Position numbers and translations under genes: made by a program | NCBI GenBank assembly: GCA_002278935.1 | Contig: NCJL01000009.1 | Span: 62,001-126,000 of the forward strand | From: Gallionellales bacterium 39-52-133 | Lineage (GTDB): Bacteria > Pseudomonadota > Gammaproteobacteria > Burkholderiales > Gallionellaceae | Direction: 5' to 3' | DNA: 64,000 nt | Part shown: piece after piece, positions 25,965-36,500 of the stretch | Layout: each line of letters opens with the position of its first letter | Position numbering within the stretch: position 1 is the first letter of the stretch | Notes under the pieces: model-generated | What the model was told of the DNA's origin: nothing | The model's database searches: none | What the model saw: the letters and a program-made list of their open reading frames with translations, nothing else

Positions 25965-27797
25965 CTAATGCCCAATAGCACCAAGCCTCTTATAAAACTC
26001 TGATTCACCATTGCCACTCATGAATAATTGAGACGTTGCGCGTGTCATAGCGACATAAAGCAATCTTGCTTCATCCTCAACTACAGCATCAATACCGGGC
26101 ATCAATCCAATGCCTGGTATCGCAACAACAGGAAACTCAAGACCCTTTGATGAATGCATTGTGATCAACTTCACCGTATCTTGACCATCAGTGAACTTAA
26201 CTTCTTTTTGCCAACTGATTGGCACTCCAGCCGCCTTTAGTTTCTGGTTCATCAGCTTACCTACTGGATCGTAATGTCGATACAACACCGCCATATCTTT
26301 CCAAGGCGTTCCCATACGGTTAGCTTCCTTCAACTGATTAATAATCCATTCCGACTCATCGCTGAGACTAGGCAAATTGATAATCATCGGCTGCGGCCCA
26401 TGGCGCCCAGCACTCATCGGATGCAGCAAGGGTACGTGATCCTCATCAGCATCAGATGCGGAGAGAAGTTCTTTGGCAAAAGATGATGCCACCTGGAGAA
26501 TTTCTTGGGTATTTCGATAATTGATCTTCAGAATGCTTGTGCGACCTTGCGCTTGGATCCCTACAGTCTTAAAACTAAATTTCTGTTTCTTAGTGCGCTC
26601 ATATATATTTTGAGCATCATCGTAAAGAACAAGTAACGAATTGCTGTCCGGATTGACCATTTGCACAATCAACTTAAACCACTCTGACCGGAAATCATGC
26701 CCCTCATCAATTAGCACAGCATCATACTGTCCAGAAGGAATAAGCTTATTGTCTACAGAGCGAATGAGTGTCTCTACCATCGCATCATAAAATGCCTTGT
26801 CATCCCCATTATTTACAGGCATATCGATATGATAAGTACGTAACTGCGAAGCACACCAGGCATGAAAGCTTTGAACTGATACTTTGTTAGCCAGATTCTT
26901 ATCTTCCATCATATGACGCAACTTCTTCGCCAGTGGATTGCTGAAGCAAAGTGCCAAAATAGGCTTTGTACATACCTGCGCCAAGTGAATTGCACGATAA
27001 CCCAAAATGAGCGTCTTACCGGAACCGGCCACCCCATGGATGACCCGATGCCCTTCTCCAAGGCTTCTTGCCAACTGCTCCTGCTGTATATCCATGACGC
27101 GTAGCAAGTCAGGGATCTCCATATCACCAGCATCCGAAACATCAGCAAATAAGCTGCCACTACTTGGACTGGCAATACGAACTTCTGGAAACATATGCCA
27201 ACGAATTCGATCGAGTTGCGGGAGCGAAAGATGGCCTTTGAATTTGAGAGAGAACATATTCCAGAGGCTTTGCTGAAAAGCCTCTGCATCAACACTATCA
27301 AACATTTCGTCCTGGCATATCACACGACTCGGCTCAATGACCTCGCCCAGCCCTGATTCTTCAAAAACACTTCGCATAATATTTGGCAATATCACGCCAT
27401 AGCTCCATGGGAACAGAAGATGACCGGCACGCGAACCAGTTGATAAAGTGAGTTGAGGGTCTTTTTGTAAAACATTGGTTACTGCGTGTGCATATTGCCG
27501 TGCCTGCTCAAGTGGGTTGGGCACATGCTTAATTCCTGCTGAGGTTTTTATTTCAAATGCTTGCCGATCGGCACTATGAATTGTTTCCTTTTTCCAATCT
27601 TTCACCTCCAAAATAAGGATGCCCCGCTGGGGGTGCAGGACGATGAAATCAGGATGGCTATTCGAGGGGCCTATTGGTACGTCATACCAGAGCAGATAAT
27701 CATCTTCCAGCTTATCTTCAAGGCGATGTGCGACGCGCTTTTCACCTCCAGTCATTCTAGACAGGCATGTACTTAAGCTTGGAATCAATATCGCCAC
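25965..27797 (-). CDS. NERD nuclease-UvrD-like helicase fusion
   Basis: 610 residues. The N-terminal NERD domain (residues ~15-110) has HPDFIVLHPQRGILILEVKDWK, giving the D...ExK nuclease signature. The rest is a superfamily 1 helicase: Walker A GVAGSGKT, motif II VLIDEGHDF, motif IV-like ILKINYRNTQEIL, TMHSSKGLEFPVV and the motif VI LLYVAMTRA. The DEAH-like box is DEGH. NERD-helicase proteins are frequent in defence islands and are presumed to degrade or unwind foreign DNA, without a settled mechanism. The gene is alone between two direct repeats, separated from the type III operon by 319 nt, so it looks like an inserted cassette. Confidence 0.88.
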   Translation of the reverse strand: MAILIPSLSTCLSRMTGGEKRVAHRLEDKLEDDYLLWYDVPIGPSNSHPDFIVLHPQRGILILEVKDWKKETIHSADRQAFEIKTSAGIKHVPNPLEQARQYAHAVTNVLQKDPQLTLSTGSRAGHLLFPWSYGVILPNIMRSVFEESGLGEVIEPSRVICQDEMFDSVDAEAFQQSLWNMFSLKFKGHLSLPQLDRIRWHMFPEVRIASPSSGSLFADVSDAGDMEIPDLLRVMDIQQEQLARSLGEGHRVIHGVAGSGKTLILGYRAIHLAQVCTKPILALCFSNPLAKKLRHMMEDKNLANKVSVQSFHAWCASQLRTYHIDMPVNNGDDKAFYDAMVETLIRSVDNKLIPSGQYDAVLIDEGHDFRSEWFKLIVQMVNPDSNSLLVLYDDAQNIYERTKKQKFSFKTVGIQAQGRTSILKINYRNTQEILQVASSFAKELLSASDADEDHVPLLHPMSAGRHGPQPMIINLPSLSDESEWIINQLKEANRMGTPWKDMAVLYRHYDPVGKLMNQKLKAAGVPISWQKEVKFTDGQDTVKLITMHSSKGLEFPVVAIPGIGLMPGIDAVVEDEARLLYVAMTRATSQLFMSGNGESEFYKRLGAIGH

Positions 27798-28116
27798 GGC
27801 ATTCCTTCAAGAGATACAACTTAATGATTGCATGAGTTCGGACGATCTCAATCTAACAATTATTCCCCTATGGGAGTTTGATGCTGCAAATGCATACGAA
27901 ATTATTCAAAACTACCTTGGCATCCGTTCTTAGATATTTATTCCCGGCTGTGTCAGGGTCACAAAACAACAATTTATTCAAACAAATCAAATTAATAAAA
28001 CGAATACCAACCAAATTAAACGCAACAAATACAGAGTGAATTTTCAGATCAATCAATAAAAATACTCAAGGATCACCACCCACTACAGTTTAATTTCCTG
28101 AAAAAATAACGGGAAA
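27798..28116. other. Intergenic region holding repeat copy B
   Basis: 319 bp, AT-rich, between the res stop and the NERD-helicase start. Apart from the repeat at 27941 I see no gene. It must contain the end of the long type III operon and probably the NERD-helicase promoter. Confidence 0.5.
27941..28032 (+). repeat. Direct repeat copy B, upstream of the NERD-helicase gene
   Basis: TTCCCGGCTGTGTCAGGGT at 27941-27959 and TTAAACGCAACAAA near 28016-28029 match copy A in the same order and orientation, 2170 bp apart. The segment between is AT-rich and only loosely conserved (AAATCAAAT and TAATAAAA blocks recur). Confidence 0.7.
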
Positions 28117-30804
28117 TCAACTCCCAAACTGCCCAGCCAACCCATCCAGCGTCATATTCGCTGCAATTGAAGTATGTGGAATCAGCACATAGCGCCAACG
28201 CTTGCCGCCGTTGGTGGCAGAGTAATCAGAAGCATTCTTGCACCACTTCATGGCGGCTTCCTTTTTGGCTAGAACAATCGCATCTTCCATCTGGTTGCTG
28301 GCCTTGGGCTCCAGCATGTAGATTGCATCATCCGTTTCGGCAACAAAGTCCGGCTGATACTCAAGTAGATTTGCGCCTTGTTTGTAGAAAATCTGGAATT
28401 GCCCCTTGGCAGGCTTGAACCACTTCCCCGCATCGCGATCAAGGATAACCGACAGTACACGCTCAGCCTCCGAGTCGAACTTTTGCACCGGATACAAACA
28501 GCGTTTAAATCCGCCAAATACGTACTTCGACATATTGCTCTTGTCGGCAGGCGACACTTTGTAATCCGCTGTCGGTTCACTCACTAAATAGGTATAGGCA
28601 CTGGATTTAAATTCCGTATAACCCTTGCTTACCACCACCTCGTAATCTACCGCATCCTCCCAGCTATGCTCCTGCATTTGCACATGGATGAATCTGCCTA
28701 TATCACGCTGGTAGCAGCGCAACACCTTGCGTGCATCATCCTCACTCAAGTAGTTGCAGAAATGTTTCACGGTCTGTGTTGCGAGGTCATACAGCAGGTC
28801 AGCCTGGTCGTCATATGAAACATCGTCGAAGTCCACCAGGCTACTGACAACGTAATCCTCTAACCGCTTCTCCTCAATGCCACCATTACCCATCGTCACC
28901 ACTTCAAGCTGGCTTGTGCGCAGGTGTTGTATCCACAAATCTTCTGACACGGCTGGATATTTGAGGGCATCCAGCTTTAGGGTAAATGGCTTGAAGCCAG
29001 CTTTCACCTCACCCTTAGGCACAACCAGAATGCGCGGAATATCTATCGTCTGTTGCATCACTAAATCGACCGTCTTAGCCACAACAGCGGCAAAGTCAGG
29101 CTGCTCAGTCACACCTTCCAACTCCATCTGTGTGGGTCGGTGCTGCTCCTGCACTGCTTTAACAATAGCCGCCTGTGTCTCAGGATTTTTAAGGTGCGCC
29201 AGTGAGGGCACAGTCGTTGGCTGATTCTCCAGCTTGCGGATCACTTCATAAGCGATCTGCGCCACTTTCTGATCTTCCAGCTTGGTGAATACTGGTTTCA
29301 CATCCTGCCCTGCCACCTTCGTGCTGGCAGTTGTATCAGCTGGCTTTATCCCCAGCTGCGTAGCGAGCTGAGATTGAGAAACAATGGTCGCGGTCTTTTG
29401 CCCGAAATCATCGTTATCCAGCACCAATGTTTTCAGGTGAATAGCTGAATCGGGGCGATTTGCTTCGTTGATGATTTCCTGAAATTTGTCATGCGCAATG
29501 ATGTTAAGACGATCCACCGCAATCACACCGGTGCGTTTTCCATATGGCAAGCGCAAGCCGCGACCAATAGACTGCTCAATTAGAATACGAGCATTAGCCG
29601 CACGCAACGGCACGATGGTGTAAAGGTTGGTAACGTCCCAGCCCTCTTTCAACATGTTGACGTGAATCACAATCTCCGTTGGTTCCTCAGTGTGCTCCAC
29701 CTTCAGCAGTCGGGCGATCATCTCCTCCTCTTCTGCACCAGTGCGGCTGGAATCCACCTGAATGACCTTATCCTTGTAACGCCCCTCAAAAAATTCATTC
29801 GACTGAATCAGTGCCAGCAATTGCCCGGCATGGGTTGTATCGCGTGCAATCACCAGCAGAAATGGTTTGACAATCTTGTTATCGGTTTCACGGGCATAGG
29901 TCTCCAGTTCCACCTTCACGCTTTCATGCAGGCGAACACCGTCTTCCAGCTTCATGCGCTCAATCTCTTCCGTCGACATCCCCGCCGGATTAAAATTTTT
30001 TCGCGTTACCACGGCAGGCTCTTTCACAAAACCGTCTTCCATTGCCTTGCCCAATGGATAATCAAGTATCACGTTCTTGAACGGTACTGCTCCCCTGGCA
30101 CTTTCTACAAACGGAGTCGCCGTCAACTCAAGTCCCAAAATAGGCTTCAGTTCATTAATCGCCTTGATACCAGCACTCGCACGGTAACGGTGCGATTCAT
30201 CCATCAGCAGCACAAGATCAGGCAACCCAGCCAGATAATCGAAGTAACTCTCACCGATATATTCCGACAACCGCTTAATACGTGGCGACTTGCCACCGCG
30301 CACCTCGGAGTTGATCTTGGAGATGTTGAAAATATTGATCCGTACCCCACCAAACAGCGTGCCGCTGGCCGGGTCACGCTGGTCGTAGTTATCGCCGGTG
30401 ATGATGGACGGCGCGTCAATGGCAAATTCAGAAATGCCCTTGAACACATACTTGGGATGCGTGCGGTCGCTGAAATCCACAATCAGTTTGTTATAGATAG
30501 TCAGGTTCGGTGCCAGCACAAAGAAATTGTTGATGCCATGTGCCAGATGCAGATAGCTGATGAATGCGCCCATCAATCGCGTCTTGCCCACCCCCGTGGC
30601 CAGCGCAAAGCACAATGAAGGAAACTCGCGCTCGAAATCGGTCACCGATGGAAACTCGCTGTGAATAATTTCCAGCGCAGCAGCAATATCAGCCCCTTTG
30701 CTTGGCGGGATGATTTCGGTGAGGCGATCCAATATCTCCAATGAGCGGCGTTGCGGCGCTCGTAAGCTCAAGCGTCCTGCAATAGCGTTTACGTGACGGT
30801 TCAT
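28117..30804 (-). CDS. res: Type III restriction enzyme Res subunit (SF2 helicase-nuclease)
   Basis: 895 residues. A superfamily 2 helicase core has Walker A ALATGVGKT (residues ~67-75), motif II LLMDESHRYRA, motif III ELTATPF and motif VI QSIGRGLRLPYG. Near the C-terminus a PD-(D/E)XK nuclease is visible: YQPDFVAETDDAIYMLEPKAS. In type III systems Res translocates or slides on DNA with Mod and cuts when two unmethylated head-to-head sites communicate. Its start overlaps the RhuM stop by 4 nt, and it is the last gene of the operon that begins at 42019. All motifs are intact. Confidence 0.92.
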   Translation of the reverse strand: MNRHVNAIAGRLSLRAPQRRSLEILDRLTEIIPPSKGADIAAALEIIHSEFPSVTDFEREFPSLCFALATGVGKTRLMGAFISYLHLAHGINNFFVLAPNLTIYNKLIVDFSDRTHPKYVFKGISEFAIDAPSIITGDNYDQRDPASGTLFGGVRINIFNISKINSEVRGGKSPRIKRLSEYIGESYFDYLAGLPDLVLLMDESHRYRASAGIKAINELKPILGLELTATPFVESARGAVPFKNVILDYPLGKAMEDGFVKEPAVVTRKNFNPAGMSTEEIERMKLEDGVRLHESVKVELETYARETDNKIVKPFLLVIARDTTHAGQLLALIQSNEFFEGRYKDKVIQVDSSRTGAEEEEMIARLLKVEHTEEPTEIVIHVNMLKEGWDVTNLYTIVPLRAANARILIEQSIGRGLRLPYGKRTGVIAVDRLNIIAHDKFQEIINEANRPDSAIHLKTLVLDNDDFGQKTATIVSQSQLATQLGIKPADTTASTKVAGQDVKPVFTKLEDQKVAQIAYEVIRKLENQPTTVPSLAHLKNPETQAAIVKAVQEQHRPTQMELEGVTEQPDFAAVVAKTVDLVMQQTIDIPRILVVPKGEVKAGFKPFTLKLDALKYPAVSEDLWIQHLRTSQLEVVTMGNGGIEEKRLEDYVVSSLVDFDDVSYDDQADLLYDLATQTVKHFCNYLSEDDARKVLRCYQRDIGRFIHVQMQEHSWEDAVDYEVVVSKGYTEFKSSAYTYLVSEPTADYKVSPADKSNMSKYVFGGFKRCLYPVQKFDSEAERVLSVILDRDAGKWFKPAKGQFQIFYKQGANLLEYQPDFVAETDDAIYMLEPKASNQMEDAIVLAKKEAAMKWCKNASDYSATNGGKRWRYVLIPHTSIAANMTLDGLAGQFGS

Positions 30805-31850
30805 TTGGAGTCCCCTTTGATCTTCTCACCATCCCGCTCCAACTGTTTCACCAGGCGGTCAAAATCGCTCTCGAACAACCTGTCTTGCGCGACGCGATAT
30901 TTCTCAAACTCGCTTTCGGCGTGAGCCTTGGCGATTTCCGCCGTCACTCTGCCCGCATCCTGCAAAACTTCGCGGTCTGTCGCCTCGATAAAGCGATTCA
31001 GGCGCGTTTCCCAATCCTGCATAGTCATGGGAATCTTGCGCAGCGCCATGTCTTCCGCCACGTCCAGATAGGCAGAAACCAGCCGAGTGAGCTGCGCCAT
31101 TTCATGTTCGGTCAGATAATTCTTGGCCACCACCACATCAAATTTCTGGATTTTCCCAACGGGTGCATCTTTCCATGTCGTCAGCCCCATATTGGCTTTT
31201 TCGGCATCGGCTCGCGTGTGGATGAGTTCAGCAGCGGTCTGCCCATGAATAGCCCAATGCAGCTTGTTCTGCACCATGGCGAAAAAGCGTTGGGTAGCCT
31301 GTGCCGTCACGTCGTAGTCGATGGCGGTGGCGTAGATGTCAGTGATCTTCTGGTAGAACTTGCGCTCTGACAGGCGTATCTCGCGGACGCGCTGGACCTG
31401 CTCCTCGAAGTATTTTTCCGTCAGAACAGAACCGCCGCTTTTCAGACGCTCGTCGTCCATCGCAAAACCCTTGACGGCGAACTCCTCGACAATGCCGGTG
31501 GCCCATTTGCGGAACTGCACCGCGCGTTCAGAGTTGACCTTGTAGCCCACGGCGATGATCGCGGCCAAATTGTAATGCCGGGTATCGTAACTTTTACCGT
31601 CGGCAGCAGTTATTCGAAAATTTCGAATAACTGCATCCTCCTGCAACTCACTGTCGGCAAAAACCTTTTTCAGATGGTAGTTGATGGTGTGGGTTTCCAC
31701 ATCGTAAAGCTGCCCCATCATCTTTTGCGACAGCCAGACATTTTCGTCCGCGTACATGGCCTCAACGCCGCCTTGGCCGGTAGCAGCCACAAAGGTCAGA
31801 TATTCCGCAGCCGATGAGCGGATGAGGGAAATTTCGTGTTTCTTGCTCAT
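30801..31850 (-). CDS. RhuM-family protein
   Basis: 349 residues. The N-terminal ~130 residues are the RhuM/virulence-protein domain, with VWLSQKMMGQLYDVETHTINYHLKKVF (an HTH-like segment), AVIRNFRITAADGKSYDTRHYNL and IIAVGYKVNSERAVQFRKWA. A middle domain (YATAIDYDVTAQATQRFFAMVQNKLHWA) and a coiled-coil C-terminus rich in E/K follow. RhuM genes are often found inside type I and III restriction operons; their role is unknown, and regulation of restriction is possible. Both ends overlap the neighbours by 4 nt. The gene contains an unusual 29-nt perfect palindrome at 31606-31634. Confidence 0.85.
   Translation of the reverse strand: MSKKHEISLIRSSAAEYLTFVAATGQGGVEAMYADENVWLSQKMMGQLYDVETHTINYHLKKVFADSELQEDAVIRNFRITAADGKSYDTRHYNLAAIIAVGYKVNSERAVQFRKWATGIVEEFAVKGFAMDDERLKSGGSVLTEKYFEEQVQRVREIRLSERKFYQKITDIYATAIDYDVTAQATQRFFAMVQNKLHWAIHGQTAAELIHTRADAEKANMGLTTWKDAPVGKIQKFDVVVAKNYLTEHEMAQLTRLVSAYLDVAEDMALRKIPMTMQDWETRLNRFIEATDREVLQDAGRVTAEIAKAHAESEFEKYRVAQDRLFESDFDRLVKQLERDGEKIKGDSK
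31606..31634. repeat. 29-nt perfect palindrome inside the RhuM gene
   Basis: GCAGTTATTCGAAA - A - TTTCGAATAACTGC, 14-bp arms with a one-base centre, in the part of the gene that encodes AVIRNFRITA. This is long for chance within a coding region. Confidence 0.85.
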
Positions 31851-33517
31851 GCCTCCCCCTCCTCGAACAAACCACCCTGCGCAACATTCGCACTACGCCC
31901 CTTCGCTTTAATCCCCTCTCCCGCAAGCGGGAGAGGGCTAGGGAGAGGGGCCTTCGGCAAATTCTCCACCCGCAAAGAATAATCATCATGCCCCCACTCG
32001 CAGCGCGACAGCACCTGCTTGGGAATCTTCTTCACAGTGAGATTCGGATATTCCCCCTTTCCACGGAAAGCAGTGCACAACACCAACAAACTGCGTTCAA
32101 CCCCTACCTCGTCGGAAAGCTTCTGCATCTGTTCATGGTTCAAGTTCGCCGTAGTAACGTAGATAAAATCCTGCTCAGTAGAATGCCCGTGCATCCAGTA
32201 ATGTGCATCGCTGGGCGCATAGGTGAAGCCCTCCAGCTTGCACAAAGCTTGCGCCAGCATCTCCGGGTTATATTCCTTATTGATGACCCACTGCCCGTAA
32301 GCATCCTGCCGCAACAGGCTGGGCGCGAGTTTGTAATAGCGGAAGCCGCCACCACCTTGCCAGTTCACCGCCTCGGAAATACCGCCATTATCTTCGCCAT
32401 CAATCACCTTTTGCAGGCGAGGAATGATGTGCGTATGGCAATGCTCGCCCAGTTCCACCATGATCCAGCGACGCCCCAACTTGTGTGCAACAGCACCAGT
32501 TGTTCCTGAGCCAGCAAATGAATCGAGAATAATGTCTCCGTTATTGGTGGCTACCTCGACGATTCGTTTCATCAATCTTTCTGGCTTTGGTGTACCGAAT
32601 ACATCATCACTAAACAACGCAACAGCCTCCCTCTTCGCATCTTGTGTATGGCCAACCTCTTCGTAATCCCAGAAAGTCTGGGGCACAATGCCCTGCTTTA
32701 CTTCGCTAAGATATATTTTCGGTGCAGGCACATTGCCACCATCCTTACCCCACCAAATACGTCCATCTTTATCCATCTCCATGAATTTTTCTTTTGAGAC
32801 ACGCCAATAGGAACCGGGTGGAGGCCCCTCTATTACTCGCCCACTTGGGCAAGTAATAGAATACGTACCTTTACTATAGAAATTTCTCGCAGCAAGGTTG
32901 TTTGGGCGCCAAAGACCGCGAGGGTCGTTGTCCATATTTTTATATGCTTTATCCTGTTTTTCAGAACGCGGCATGGGGTTAGGCTTCCAGATATCCCCAT
33001 TTTTTGCGTAAATCAGCACATAATCGTGATCTACCGAAAAGTGTTTCGCGCTGGATTTTGGAGCGTAGTTTTTCCTCCAAATCACAGATGCTACAAAATT
33101 CGGACGTCCAAACACCTCATCGCACAATACCTTCAAATAATGGCACTCGTTATCATCAATAGTGATCCACAGCGAACCATCTTCCGACAGCAAGTGACGG
33201 ATAATCTCTAGCCGGTCGCGCATCAAAGACAGCCAGATCGAATGCTCCACTCCATCGTCATAGTGTTCAAACGCACTGCCGGTGTTGTAAGGTGGATCAA
33301 TAAACACACACTTCACCTTCCCCGCAAACTCCGCCTCCAATGCTTTTAATGCCAGCAGGTTGTCGCCGAAGATCAACTGATTATCAAAGATGTCGTTATC
33401 CGTCACCCGATGCTTCGCGTGATAAGATTTCGCCGGATCTTCCAGCAAAATGCGCGGCTCCAGCTTGGGCCGGTTCTCCTTACCAATCCAGGTGAGTTCT
33501 AGTTTTTGTTTGTTCAT
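31847..33517 (-). CDS. mod: Type III DNA-methyltransferase Mod subunit
   Basis: 556 residues when started at MNKQKLELTWIGKENRP (33517), the typical Mod N-terminus; an ATG at 33532 overlaps the SIR2 stop and is an alternative. It is a beta-class N6-adenine or N4-cytosine methyltransferase: the catalytic DPPYNTGSAF comes first, with the SAM-binding FAGSGTTG near residue 340. The central sequence-recognition region includes SITCPSGRVIEGPPPGSYWRVS. Mod sets specificity for the Mod-Res complex. The last ~25 codons read through a palindromic repeat (31914-31950, encoding PLPSPLPLAGEG), so the C-terminus is unusual for the family. It is coupled upstream to SIR2 and downstream to RhuM. Confidence 0.92.
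   Translation of the reverse strand: MNKQKLELTWIGKENRPKLEPRILLEDPAKSYHAKHRVTDNDIFDNQLIFGDNLLALKALEAEFAGKVKCVFIDPPYNTGSAFEHYDDGVEHSIWLSLMRDRLEIIRHLLSEDGSLWITIDDNECHYLKVLCDEVFGRPNFVASVIWRKNYAPKSSAKHFSVDHDYVLIYAKNGDIWKPNPMPRSEKQDKAYKNMDNDPRGLWRPNNLAARNFYSKGTYSITCPSGRVIEGPPPGSYWRVSKEKFMEMDKDGRIWWGKDGGNVPAPKIYLSEVKQGIVPQTFWDYEEVGHTQDAKREAVALFSDDVFGTPKPERLMKRIVEVATNNGDIILDSFAGSGTTGAVAHKLGRRWIMVELGEHCHTHIIPRLQKVIDGEDNGGISEAVNWQGGGGFRYYKLAPSLLRQDAYGQWVINKEYNPEMLAQALCKLEGFTYAPSDAHYWMHGHSTEQDFIYVTTANLNHEQMQKLSDEVGVERSLLVLCTAFRGKGEYPNLTVKKIPKQVLSRCEWGHDDYSLRVENLPKAPLPSPLPLAGEGIKAKGRSANVAQGGLFEEGEA
31914..31950. repeat. Palindromic repeat element inside the 3' end of mod
   Basis: CCCTCTCCCGC-AA-GCGGGAGAGGG (31914-31937) followed by CTAGGGAGAGGGG. 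This REP-like family, which codes for PLPLPLAGEG-type peptides when it falls in frame, is widespread in proteobacterial genomes and is normally intergenic. Confidence 0.75.
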
Positions 33518-33524
33518 GTAAACC

Positions 33525-36500
33525 TTAGTCATTTGTCGCTTTAGCAAATCTTACCTCGGGCAGCCCATCCTGCTCGGCCTCTGTCAATATTCGGAGTAAC
33601 TCGTTGTTCTTATCTTGGCTCCGGTTCAGAATGTTCCTCGCCAGCCGGACACACTCCGCGCGCACCAGCGAAATACTGACTGACTCACGGCTATACGGAG
33701 CAATGTTTTTATAATTTGCACCGTCAAAAACCACGGGCACGCTTTCCACCAGAGATTCGACTTCACCTTCTGAAAGATATCCCTTGGCATACATTTGCCC
33801 AACAGTCCACAGCAATGCAGGCAAACCACCCTCCAGCTTCGATCCCAACAGATATATCATCCGAGAGATGAGTCTCCCAACAGCAGGTGACGCCTGTGCC
33901 TCTCTCCACTTCAGAAGAGCGAAGGCTGAAGATGCCACTTTATTTGAGTCCTGCTCGTGCAATCCTTGTCGGATACTTCTTTCCACTTGATCAACGAAAA
34001 GGTCATTAGCCGCAGCGAAGCGAGAGAATGCAATGATGGTCGCAGGTGCATCCACTTCTACATGGAAGGAAAGTAACAGGCTGAAGTTTTCATGATTCAA
34101 AGCCTTGGCGGGCAAAGCAGGAACAATGGAATAGGCAAGTGCCTGACCAATAAAGTTGCCCATCTGTTCTTCTTGTTGATTGATAAGTCCTAATAGGTCT
34201 CTGTCAGCATTTTTCGGTCTCCAAGTAATCAGTTTCCCGAAGTAACCCACTGCCTGCTCCGCTGATGGAATCTCCCCAATACCCTTTGCTTGCGCAGCGT
34301 GTGCAATGTCCCGTACAAGGGTGAGATTAAAAAGTTGCTCGTCACGGGTGTCAAAAAGATACCGTCTGACAGCATTTCTTGCAGCAGTGCTATCCGGAGC
34401 AGGAAGTTTCAAGAGTGCGTGTGCGAGCAGGCCAGTCTGTGGTAGCGTCTGATAGTCAGAGTCTGCACCCCAAATTTTTTCTCCAATCTTCTTTCTTTCT
34501 ACCTCCGTAAGAAAGCTCGCCTCTAGCAATGGCAACAAGCGTAAAAGTGCAGGTGCACTTTGGGGTGAACATGGGGCTATATGATCAATTATTTCATCAA
34601 TGCGGCGATCAAGTGCGACATTAGGATTTCTGTTGCCCGGAAATTGAATAACGGGGTTCGGCCACTCTGGATGCGCCCCAACTTCGATTTCTGCTTGAAG
34701 AGGAAATGACAGCGCATCTGACAGCAATTCATGTTGATGAGATTCAGGGATGCTATTGAGAGTGTATTCGATTAGATGCCCAAGTGCATCGAACAGCCAA
34801 ATATGATGAAACTCTAATTTCTTGCCAAGCGTGATGGCAAGCCGAAAGAATTGCTTGGCTTGTACTGATGTTGCACGCACTGAAATGCGCGCAAGAACTT
34901 CGATAAGAACACGCAGGCGTTCAAGCGCATAATTCCTGTCCCCCACATTTCCGCCAGTCAGTCTGGTAGCCCAGTAACCAATTGCCACCTCACAGCGATT
35001 TATCAGATAATCCACTTCCCCCCGTGCAAAGCACGCAATTCGTGTCCTAGAAAATACTTTCTTCAAAATGTCCGAAGAATCACTGCTCGCTGCCCTAATA
35101 GCCAGGGCAAACCGATGCACGCCATCAATGTCATCCAATTCGGCCAGCCTGGCCGCTGATTCAACCAAAAAACTGACGCCGCTCCATCGCAACGGCATGC
35201 CTACTGTTACTGAAACACCATCCAGGAGAAGCAGAGGGTGTACCTCACTGTTGAAAGTGACCGTCTTGGAATTGTCTTTATAGTGCCCCGGCTCAAACAT
35301 TGGCTCAATACCTTGTCGCTCACGCTGATTTTCAAGCGCCTTGGAAATTCGCTCCTGAATGTGCTCAATGTAATCCCAAGGACTGCATTTGGGCTCTTTG
35401 TAACTGGATGGAAAGGCTTTGAACTCTTTTCCCGGCGACCATAAATCAATACCACGCATTAGCCAGTGCGCCCAAGCAAGACGCGACAGTACGTATATAG
35501 AGTTTCGGTCCTTGCGAGACTGACCTAGCAATTCCCGATATGCTTCCGCGACCAGGTTTGCGCCTTCATCAAACCGGCCTAGCTCGGCCAAGAGAGAGGC
35601 CTTTCTCAGCTTCCAGACAGAATCGTTGGCGATGATTTTCTCTACTGCCAGTTCCATGGCGGAATAATCGAATTGATCTCGCGCCATGATGGCACGATGA
35701 TAGGCGAGCTCAGTGGCACTTTCAGGCCAATGCTTTGCATTTCGCTCCAATATAGAAGTAGTCGCCTGTGTAATGGATTGAGCCTCGGGTTCATCTAACC
35801 AGCGTGTATTCTTCAGCAGCAACAAAGCTACCTCCATCTGCTGTCTCTTGCTCAATGCGCATGGCTGAGTAGGATCACATATCGTCAGCATTTCTTGAGC
35901 AAGCCACAACGGGGTTGCCTCATAGGTCACTCCATGACGCCAGGAAATCTCATACAGCAGCCTTGTGCGACCATCATCTGTCATCATGGATAAATTCTTA
36001 TGCGTTGGCCAAGGATCATGCATCTGGCTCTGCAACTGCCACCGTTGCTGATACGGGCAGATCAACCAACCAGGATAAGATGTTCTGTCCTTTCCCAGCA
36101 ATGGAAGCTGCTCCTCAAGCAATTTAGCTGCATAACCAGAATCTTGATGAGTTTTGGTGCTCTCTTCGCCAGTAATCGTTGTGCGATGCAGTTGCGCTGG
36201 TTCCCACTCCCAAGTCTGTTTAGGTTTCAGGCTTTGCAAGGCCTCAATAAAAATTTTAGTTGCTGCTGTGTGTCTAGTATCCTGGTCATCGTAATCGGCG
36301 ACCAATTCGCTCAAATCTATCGGGGCGACATTGATGGACTCAAGATACTTCCGCTTTGCGGCAGTCAAACTTAAAGCGCCAACAAGGTAAATGCGACGGA
36401 CGTTGGTTGCCAAATGATCTCGAACCCATCCAGCCCATTGCAGAAAATTCGGATCATCACCTGAAAATCCCAACAAGCAAAGTTCGTTCTCAATGAACAC

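Noticed and set aside
29662..30618. Plus-strand frame (318 codons) opposite res
   Set aside because: Antisense to intact helicase motifs; no recognisable protein.
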